Source: Acidobacteriota bacterium (GTDB lineage Bacteria > Acidobacteriota > Terriglobia > Bryobacterales > Bryobacteraceae). Taken from it: a stretch of 41,609 bases of DNA. The notes beneath the pieces were generated by a model. It did no database searches, was not told the origin of the DNA, and saw only the letters and a list, made by a program, of their open reading frames with translations. This document shows positions 35,735 to 41,609 of the stretch, one piece after another; within the stretch, counting starts at the first letter, position 1, and each line of letters starts with the position of its first letter. Location of the stretch: assembly GCA_016213755.1 (NCBI GenBank), contig JACQZT010000226.1, positions 1 to 41,609 on the forward strand, in the 5' to 3' direction. A program made the position numbers and the translations under genes.

Positions 35735-36838
35735 ATGAGCGATCCCGCGCCGTTAAAACGTACGCCGTTGAATTCCGTCCACCGCCAGGCTGGGGCGCGG
35801 ATGGTGGATTTTGGCGGCTGGGACATGCCCGTGCAGTACAGCGGCGTGATCGACGAACACAACACCATCCGCAAGGGCGTGGGCCTGTTCGACGTCAGCC
35901 ACATGGGCGAGATCGAGATTCGCGGCCCCGAGGCGTTTGCGTTGGTGGATTACGCCACCACCAACGCGCCGGCGCGGCTGGCGACCGGCCAGGCGCAGTA
36001 CTCGGCGCTGGTCTACGAGCACGGCGGTTTCGTCGACGACATCCTGGTGCACAAAGTCGCCGGCGATCATTACTTTCTGTGCGTCAACGCGTCCAACCAG
36101 GAAAAGGATTTCGAGCACATCCGCTCCCTGAATCGCTGGCAGGCGGAAATCGAGTTCGCCAGCCCGCGCTACGCGCAGATCGCCGTGCAAGGCCCGCGCG
36201 GGCTGGAAACGCTGCAAAAACTGACGCCGGTGGCGCTGGCGCCCATCCGTTACTACCACTTCACCGACGGCGAGGTGGCGGGCGCGGCGGCGCGCATCGC
36301 CCGCACCGGCTACACCGGCGAGGACGGCTTCGAGATCTACGTCGCGCCCGGCGAAGCGCCGCGCATCTGGGCGGCGCTGCTCGATGCGGGCACCGAATTC
36401 GGCATCAAACCGTGCGGGCTGGGGGCGCGCAACACGCTGCGCCTGGAAGCCAAGATGGCGCTTTACGGCCACGAGATCGACGCCTCCGTCACGCCCTGGG
36501 AAGCCGATCTGGCCTGGATCGTCAAACTCGATAAGGGCGATTTCCTGGGCCGCGCCGCGCTGGTCAAGCAGAAGGAAGCGGGCATCCGGCGCAAGTTGAT
36601 CGGTTTCGAAATGCGCGGGCGCGGCATCGGCCGCGACGGCTATGAGGTGCAGGTGGACGGCTTGGCGGCCGGGTGGGTCACCAGCGGCGGGCCTGCGCCC
36701 ACGCTGGGCAAAAACATTGGGTTGTGTTATCTGCCGGTGGAGCAAGCCGAAATCGGCAGGGTCATTCATGTAGTGGTCCGCGGCCAGCCGGTGGAGGCGG
36801 TCACGGTCCCAACTCCGTTCTATAAACGAGCCAAATAG
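35735..36838 (+). CDS. gcvT: Aminomethyltransferase, T protein of glycine cleavage
   Basis: The product has 367 residues from the ATG at 35735. It begins with the family pattern RTPLNSVHRQAGARMVDFGGWDMPVQY and has VGLFDVSHMGEIEI, FVDDILVHKV, NASNQEKDFEHI, ARTGYTGEDGFEIYV, CGLGARNTLRLEAKMALYGHEI and WVTSGGPAPTLGKNIGLCYL. The enzyme takes the aminomethyl group from lipoyl-H protein to tetrahydrofolate, giving methylene-THF and ammonia. It is the first gene of the gcvT-gcvH-gcvPA-gcvPB operon, with 2 bases to gcvH. No ribosome binding site is visible, consistent with the predicted near-leaderless transcript. Confidence 0.97.
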   Translation: MSDPAPLKRTPLNSVHRQAGARMVDFGGWDMPVQYSGVIDEHNTIRKGVGLFDVSHMGEIEIRGPEAFALVDYATTNAPARLATGQAQYSALVYEHGGFVDDILVHKVAGDHYFLCVNASNQEKDFEHIRSLNRWQAEIEFASPRYAQIAVQGPRGLETLQKLTPVALAPIRYYHFTDGEVAGAAARIARTGYTGEDGFEIYVAPGEAPRIWAALLDAGTEFGIKPCGLGARNTLRLEAKMALYGHEIDASVTPWEADLAWIVKLDKGDFLGRAALVKQKEAGIRRKLIGFEMRGRGIGRDGYEVQVDGLAAGWVTSGGPAPTLGKNIGLCYLPVEQAEIGRVIHVVVRGQPVEAVTVPTPFYKRAK

Positions 36839-36840
36839 AC

Positions 36841-37224
36841 ATGTATCCCGAGAATTTCCGTTACACCAAGGAACACGAGTGGGTGATGGTGGAGGGCGAT
36901 ACCGGCACGATGGGAATCACCGACCATGCCCAGAGCGAACTGGGCGACATCGTATACGTCGATCTGCCCAAAGCCGGCACGGTGGTCGAACGCGGCAAAA
37001 CGCTCGGCTCGGTCGAGTCCGTGAAGGCCGTCTCCGACGTGTATGCACCGGTATCGGGAGAGGTCGTGGCGGTCAACGACGAGCTGGCCACGGCCCCCGA
37101 AAAGCTCAACCAGGATCCCCACGGCAGCGCGTGGCTGGTCCGTATTCGCCTGTCGGCGCAGGATGAAATTCTGCAACTTCTCACCGCCGCCGGCTATCAG
37201 GAATACTTAGGCGCTCAAGATTGA
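36841..37224 (+). CDS. gcvH: Glycine cleavage H protein
   Basis: The product has 127 residues, the normal length. It carries the lipoyl-lysine K62 in [18 protein letters not shown], along with [18 protein letters not shown] and the C-terminal GSAWLVRI. It shuttles the aminomethyl group between the P and T proteins and electrons to dihydrolipoamide dehydrogenase (not in the window). It is useful here as the intact reference for the degenerate H-like domain fused to a receiver at 4939-5667. Its stop codon overlaps the gcvPA start by one base (TGATG). Confidence 0.98.
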   Translation: MYPENFRYTKEHEWVMVEGDTGTMGITDHAQSELGDIVYVDLPKAGTVVERGKTLGSVESVKAVSDVYAPVSGEVVAVNDELATAPEKLNQDPHGSAWLVRIRLSAQDEILQLLTAAGYQEYLGAQD

Positions 37225-38540
37225 TGCGTTACTTACCGAAGTCCGACTCCGAGCGGCGCGCGATGCTGGAAACCTGCGGCGCGGCCTCGCTCGAAGAACT
37301 TTTCTCACATCTGCCCGCGGAAATCCGGCTCCAGCGTCCGCTGAACCTGGAACCCGGCCAGAGCGAGTACGAGATCATCGACTATTTCCGCGCGCGCGCA
37401 ACCGAGAACGCCAACGGTTACGCGTCCTTTCTCGGCGCCGGCGTGTACTCGCACTACCGCCCGGTGCTGTGCGACGTGGTGGCTTCGCGCGGCGAGTTCC
37501 TGACCTCCTACACTCCCTACCAGTCGGAGATCTCGCAAGGCACGCTGACCACCATCTTCGAGTTCCAGACCATGCTGGCGCAGTTGACCGGCATGGAGGT
37601 GGCCAACGCCTCCATGTACGACGGTTCGACGGCTACGCCCGAGGCGGCACTGATGGCAGCTCGCATCACCGGCCGCTCGCGCATTCTCGCGTCCCGCACG
37701 GTGCACCCCGAGTACCGGCAGGTGCTTGAGACCGACATGAAGTACCAGGGACTCCCGGAGGCCGAATTCGGCTACCAGGCCGAAACCGGCGCGCTGGACC
37801 TGGCCGGCATCGAGGCCGCCCTCGATGACCAGACCGCGGCCGTTCTCATTCAGTCGCCCAACTTCTTCGGCGTCGTGGAAGACGTGCAGGCCGCCGCCGA
37901 ACTGGCCCACAAGCGCGGCGCTCTGCTGGTGGTCCTGTTCGCCGAGGCGGTTTCGCTGGGCCTCGTGCGCCCGCCCGCGGAGGCCGACATCGTGGCCGGC
38001 GAACTGCAATCGTTCGCCATCTCGCCCAGCTTCGGCGGGCCGTTCGCCGGCGTCATCGCGACCAAGGAGAAATTCATGCGGCAGATTCCCGGCCGCCTGG
38101 TGGGCGAAACCCGCGACTCGCGCGGCAACCGCGCCTTCTGTCTTACCCTGGCCACGCGCGAGCAGCACATCCGGCGCGAGAAGGCCACCTCGAACATCTG
38201 CACCAACCAGGCGCTGATCGCGCTGATGGCGACGGTCTTCATGACCGTCTACGGCAAGCAGGGCCTGCGCGAACTGGCCGAACAGAACCTGGCTAAGGCC
38301 CACTACCTGGCCGGCAAGCTGCCGCGCAAGTTCGGCGGACCGTTTTTCAACGAGTTCGTCGCGACCTCCGGAGGGAAATCGCCGGAGGCCATCAACCGCG
38401 CGCTGCTGGAGAAAAAGATCGTCGGCGGGCTGCCGCTGGGCGCCCACTATCCGGAGTTGAAGGACTGCCTGCTGCTGTGCGCCACCGAGATGAGCCGGCG
38501 CGAACAGATGGATGCGGTCGCGGAGGCGTTTGCCGCATGA
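37224..38540 (+). CDS. gcvPA: Glycine dehydrogenase subunit 1 (decarboxylating)
   Basis: The product has 438 residues from the ATG at 37224, overlapping the gcvH stop. It is the N-terminal half of the PLP-dependent P protein, encoded separately as in Gram-positives and many other phyla. Markers are [69 protein letters not shown] and [15 protein letters not shown]. With GcvPB it decarboxylates glycine and loads the remaining aminomethyl group onto GcvH. Confidence 0.97.
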   Translation: MRYLPKSDSERRAMLETCGAASLEELFSHLPAEIRLQRPLNLEPGQSEYEIIDYFRARATENANGYASFLGAGVYSHYRPVLCDVVASRGEFLTSYTPYQSEISQGTLTTIFEFQTMLAQLTGMEVANASMYDGSTATPEAALMAARITGRSRILASRTVHPEYRQVLETDMKYQGLPEAEFGYQAETGALDLAGIEAALDDQTAAVLIQSPNFFGVVEDVQAAAELAHKRGALLVVLFAEAVSLGLVRPPAEADIVAGELQSFAISPSFGGPFAGVIATKEKFMRQIPGRLVGETRDSRGNRAFCLTLATREQHIRREKATSNICTNQALIALMATVFMTVYGKQGLRELAEQNLAKAHYLAGKLPRKFGGPFFNEFVATSGGKSPEAINRALLEKKIVGGLPLGAHYPELKDCLLLCATEMSRREQMDAVAEAFAA

Positions 38541-40030
38541 TTCGCAAGACCCGTCCTCACATCACGCAGAACGAAGCGCTGCTGTTCGAGATCAGCTCGC
38601 CGGGCAAGAAGGCGTACCAGTTGCCCGAACTCGACGTGCCCGCGGTGGACCCGTCCGCGGCCCTGGGCGCGGGCAACGTACGCGACCAGATCGAGGACTT
38701 CCCCGAGGTCAGCGAGGTCGAGGCGATCCGCCATTTCACGCGCCTGTCCACCTGGAACTACGCCATCGACCTGGGTCTCTATCCGCTGGGCTCCTGCACC
38801 ATGAAATACAACCCGCGGGTGAACGAAGCGGTGGCGCGCCTGGAGGGCCTGGCCTGGGCGCACCCGTACCAGCCCGAGGAATTGTCGCAAGGCGCGCTGG
38901 AGATCATGGCCCGGCTGGAAACGGCGCTCGAAGAGATCACCGGCATGGACGCCGTGACGTTGCAGCCGGCGGCCGGCGCGCATGGCGAGCTGACCGGTTT
39001 GCTGGTGGTGCGGGCGGCGCTGGAAGCGCGCGGCAACCCGCGCAAAAAAATCCTCATTCCGGACTCGGCGCACGGCACCAACCCGGCCACAGTGGCCATG
39101 GCCGGTTACAAGGTGGAGAACGTCAAGTCCAACGACCGCGCCATGGTGGACCTGGAGACGCTGGAGCGCGTGGTGGACGCCGATGTGGCCGGGCTGATGG
39201 TGACCAACCCCAACACGCTGGGCGTGTTCGAAGAGAACATCGCGCGGGCGGCCCAAATTCTGCACGCCAAGGGCGCCATGGTCTACATGGACGGCGCCAA
39301 CATGAACGCGCTCATGGGCATCGCGCGGCCGGGCGACTTCGGCGTCGACGTGATGCACCTGAACTTGCACAAGACCTTCTCGACGCCGCACGGCGGCGGC
39401 GGCCCGGGGTCGGGGCCGGTGGCGGTGAAGAAGCACCTGGAACCGTTCCTGCCCGTGCCCCGGCTGAAGCGTGCCGGCGAGCGCTGGGCCTTCGATTACG
39501 ACCGCCCCCAGTCGCTCGGTCGCGTGCGGGCCTTCTACGGCAATTTCGGCGTGCTGGTGCGCGCGCTGGCCTACATCCTGGCCTGCGGCGGACCGGGTCT
39601 GAAGGCCGTGACCATGGACGCGGTGCTTAACGCCACCTACCTGCGCAAGCGGCTGGAGGCGTACTTCGACCTGCCTCATTCGGCGCCCACGCTGCACGAG
39701 GTGGTCTTCAGCGACGACCGGCAGGCCAAGCTCGGCGCGCGCAACTCCGACATCGCCAAGCGCCTGATCGATTACGGCTTCCACCCTTACACGGTCAGCT
39801 TCCCGCTGATCGTACACGGCGCGATGATGATCGAGCCTACGGAAACCGAGAGCAAGCAGGAGTTGGATCTGTTCGCCGACGCCCTCATCTCGATCGCCAA
39901 GGAGATCGAGGAGGATCCCAAAGAGGTGACCGCCGCGCCGCACCTGACCCGCACCAGCCGAGTCGACGAGGTCACGGCGGCGCGCAAACCGGTCTTGCGC
40001 TGGCGCCCCGGCGCCGCGCCGGCCAAGTAG
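38537..40030 (+). CDS. gcvPB: Glycine dehydrogenase subunit 2 (decarboxylating)
   Basis: The product has 497 residues from the ATG at 38537, overlapping the gcvPA stop (ATGA). The in-frame extension upstream lies inside gcvPA. The PLP-binding lysine is K279 in [18 protein letters not shown]. Other markers are [63 protein letters not shown] and [10 protein letters not shown]-type [13 protein letters not shown]. It is the last gene of the cluster; the next gene starts only 5 bases later. Confidence 0.97.
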   Translation: MIRKTRPHITQNEALLFEISSPGKKAYQLPELDVPAVDPSAALGAGNVRDQIEDFPEVSEVEAIRHFTRLSTWNYAIDLGLYPLGSCTMKYNPRVNEAVARLEGLAWAHPYQPEELSQGALEIMARLETALEEITGMDAVTLQPAAGAHGELTGLLVVRAALEARGNPRKKILIPDSAHGTNPATVAMAGYKVENVKSNDRAMVDLETLERVVDADVAGLMVTNPNTLGVFEENIARAAQILHAKGAMVYMDGANMNALMGIARPGDFGVDVMHLNLHKTFSTPHGGGGPGSGPVAVKKHLEPFLPVPRLKRAGERWAFDYDRPQSLGRVRAFYGNFGVLVRALAYILACGGPGLKAVTMDAVLNATYLRKRLEAYFDLPHSAPTLHEVVFSDDRQAKLGARNSDIAKRLIDYGFHPYTVSFPLIVHGAMMIEPTETESKQELDLFADALISIAKEIEEDPKEVTAAPHLTRTSRVDEVTAARKPVLRWRPGAAPAK

Positions 40031-40035
40031 CCGCC

Positions 40036-41609
40036 GTGAAACGCGGAGTCTGGATCGTCCTGGGACTGGTCCTGCTCCTGCGCCTGCCGTTTCTCAATCA
40101 AGCCATCCAGGGCGACGACGTCAAGTACATCGCCCTGGCGCAACACGCCCAAATCGACCCGCTGCATCCCAAGCACACGCCCTACGTCTTCGAGGGCAAG
40201 GTGGTGGACATGCGCGGGCACCCGCACCCGCCGCTAAACGCCTGGGTGCTGGGCGGCCTGCTGGCGTTAGTTGGCGATGTGTACGAGGTTCCCTATCACG
40301 CCGCCTACATCGTCTTCAGTGTGATCGCCGCGCTAGCCATGTGGTCGCTGGCGCTACGCTTCTCTTCACGGCCGCTGCTGGCAACGCTCCTGTTCCTGGC
40401 CACGCCCGCGTTTGTGGTCAACGGCGGGTCGCTCGAATCCGACCTGCCGTTTCTGGCCTTCTGGCTGGCCGCGGTGGCGCTCTTCGTCCGGGCCGCCGAT
40501 AGGCGCTCGCTCGCGATTCTGATGGCCGCGTGCCTGACCATGGCGCTGGCCGCGCTGGCCGCCTATCAGGCCGTCGTCCTCGTGCCCGTGCTGGCCGCCT
40601 GCCTGTGGTTCCACCAGCGCCGCTGGCGGTGGGGATGGCTGGCGCTGGCGACTCCGCCGCTGGTTCTCGCTGCCTGGCAGGTTTGGGAGCGGGCCTCCAC
40701 CGGCGCGCTGCCCGCCGCCGTGCTGGCGGGTTACTTCCAGACCTACGACCTGCAATCGCTCGCCAACAAGCTGCGCAACGCCGGCGCGCTCACCGTGCAT
40801 TCGGCGTGGCTGGTTTTTCCGGGCCTGGTGCTGGCGGCCTTCCGCCGCTGGTGGCCGGTGGCGGTTGCGGCGGCGGCGGCCGGCTTTTTCCTGGACGCGC
40901 ACCCGCTGTTTTGGGTGTCGTTCGGCACGGGCGTGCTGCTGATTGCCTCGTTGTGCAAACCGGATTTCTTGCGCGCCTGGGCGCTGCTTTTTTTCGCCGC
41001 GGCACTGGCGATGTTCTTCGCCGGATCGGCGCGCTACCTGCTTCCCATGGCCGCGCCGGTGGCGCTGCTGGTCACCGAGCAATTGCGCGACCGGCCCCGG
41101 TGGCTCGCCGCCGGCTTCGCCCTGCAACTCGCCTTGAGCCTGGCGCTGGCCGCGGTCAACTACCAGCACTGGGACGGCTACCGCCTGGCCGCGCGGGCGC
41201 TGGCCGGCGACGCGGCGCGCGGGCGCGTGTGGACCAACGGCGAATGGGGCCTGCGCTTCTATCTCGAAGCCGAGGGAGCGCTGCCGATCCAGGAAGGCCA
41301 GGCCGTGCAGCCCGGCGAAATCGTGGTTTCCAGCGAACTGGCCTACCCAATTTCGTACACCACCGGCGGCGGCCGGCTGACGCGTATGGCGGAGTGGGAG
41401 ATCGGCTCACCCCTGCCACTGCGGCTGATTGGACTGGGCGCGCGTTCGGGCTGGTCTACGGCTTCCTTCGGATTGCGGCCCTTCGATGTGTTCACCGGAG
41501 TGATCGACCGCGTGCGCGCCGGCGTGGTGGTGGCGCAGGAGCCCAAGCTCACCTGGCTCCCCATGAACGCGCCCGAGGCGGAATCGCAAATCGCCAGCGG
41601 CATCTACAA
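40036..41609 (+). CDS. GT39/ArnT-like membrane glycosyltransferase, 3' end beyond window
   Basis: The gene is read from a GTG at 40036, 5 bases after gcvPB, and stays open for 524 codons to the right edge. The N-terminal helix (GVWIVLGLVLLLRLPF) is followed by a loop with GDDVKY (D27/D28), the acidic motif expected in the first external loop of GT-C enzymes such as ArnT and PMT, and by MRGHPHPPLNAWVLG. About eight to ten more hydrophobic helices follow, then a soluble part from about residue 380. The family transfers a sugar from a polyprenyl-phosphate carrier on the outer side of the inner membrane, often to lipid A or proteins. Its closeness to gcv suggests read-through rather than shared function. 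The start codon is uncertain. Confidence 0.75.
   Translation, partial: MKRGVWIVLGLVLLLRLPFLNQAIQGDDVKYIALAQHAQIDPLHPKHTPYVFEGKVVDMRGHPHPPLNAWVLGGLLALVGDVYEVPYHAAYIVFSVIAALAMWSLALRFSSRPLLATLLFLATPAFVVNGGSLESDLPFLAFWLAAVALFVRAADRRSLAILMAACLTMALAALAAYQAVVLVPVLAACLWFHQRRWRWGWLALATPPLVLAAWQVWERASTGALPAAVLAGYFQTYDLQSLANKLRNAGALTVHSAWLVFPGLVLAAFRRWWPVAVAAAAAGFFLDAHPLFWVSFGTGVLLIASLCKPDFLRAWALLFFAAALAMFFAGSARYLLPMAAPVALLVTEQLRDRPRWLAAGFALQLALSLALAAVNYQHWDGYRLAARALAGDAARGRVWTNGEWGLRFYLEAEGALPIQEGQAVQPGEIVVSSELAYPISYTTGGGRLTRMAEWEIGSPLPLRLIGLGARSGWSTASFGLRPFDVFTGVIDRVRAGVVVAQEPKLTWLPMNAPEAESQIASGIY

Noticed and set aside
1-41609. tRNA, rRNA, CRISPR arrays, insertion sequences or prophage genes
   Set aside because: No cloverleaf, rRNA segment, regularly spaced repeat, transposase or phage structural gene was recognised on reading the sequence.

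Overview
The window reads as one continuous stretch of a GC-rich bacterial chromosome, most likely an acidobacterium of the Bryobacterales/Solibacter type. The main evidence is four very large Oar-like TonB-dependent receptors of the CarboxypepD_reg plus plug plus barrel type (one cut by the left edge). Tat-exported TIM-barrel proteins encoded next to one receptor and a split gcvPA/gcvPB fit the same group. This placement is inference from gene content, not from a marker gene. I saw no rRNA, tRNA, CRISPR array, insertion sequence or prophage. Genes are packed tightly, and no intergenic gap exceeds about 230 bases.

Layout. (1) 1-4144: an Oar-like receptor (minus, cut by the left edge) is divergent from a GH31-related protein whose catalytic barrel is largely missing. 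The GH31-like gene ends inside an 86-bp inverted repeat. (2) 4142-7974 (minus): a signalling cluster of a protein kinase-like protein, a membrane histidine kinase with CxxCH-type heme motifs, a receiver domain fused to a GcvH-like domain that has no lysine, and a TauE/SafE permease. (3) 8069-8533 (plus): a precorrin-2 dehydrogenase for siroheme. (4) 8511-16212 (minus): an eight-gene, overlapping operon of an Rrf2 regulator, a macro-domain protein, a NarI/DsrM-like cytochrome b, a DsrK/HdrD-like iron-sulfur protein fused to a receiver domain, a tandem-PAS histidine kinase, a stand-alone receiver, a second NarI/DsrM-like cytochrome b and a second DsrK-like protein. (5) 16341-23538 (minus): a receptor followed by two Tat-exported TIM-barrel proteins, a likely carbohydrate-acquisition operon. 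(6) 23763-28368: a DUF362 protein, tsaD, divergent queA and a small secreted protein. (7) 28378-35609 (minus): two adjacent, clearly related Oar-like receptors. (8) 35735-40030 (plus): the glycine cleavage operon gcvT-gcvH-gcvPA-gcvPB, followed by a membrane glycosyltransferase cut by the right edge.

The most unusual part is regions 2 and 4. Two membrane electron-transfer modules of the DsrMK/NarI-HdrD type are interleaved with two-component proteins. None of the three receiver-containing proteins has a DNA-binding output: one receiver is fused to the redox subunit, one stands alone, and one is fused to a GcvH-like fold. This suggests direct phosphorylation control of a quinone-linked redox complex by redox-sensing kinases, with transcription set separately by a cysteine-rich Rrf2 regulator. 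The domain content is visible in the sequence; the control model is inference.
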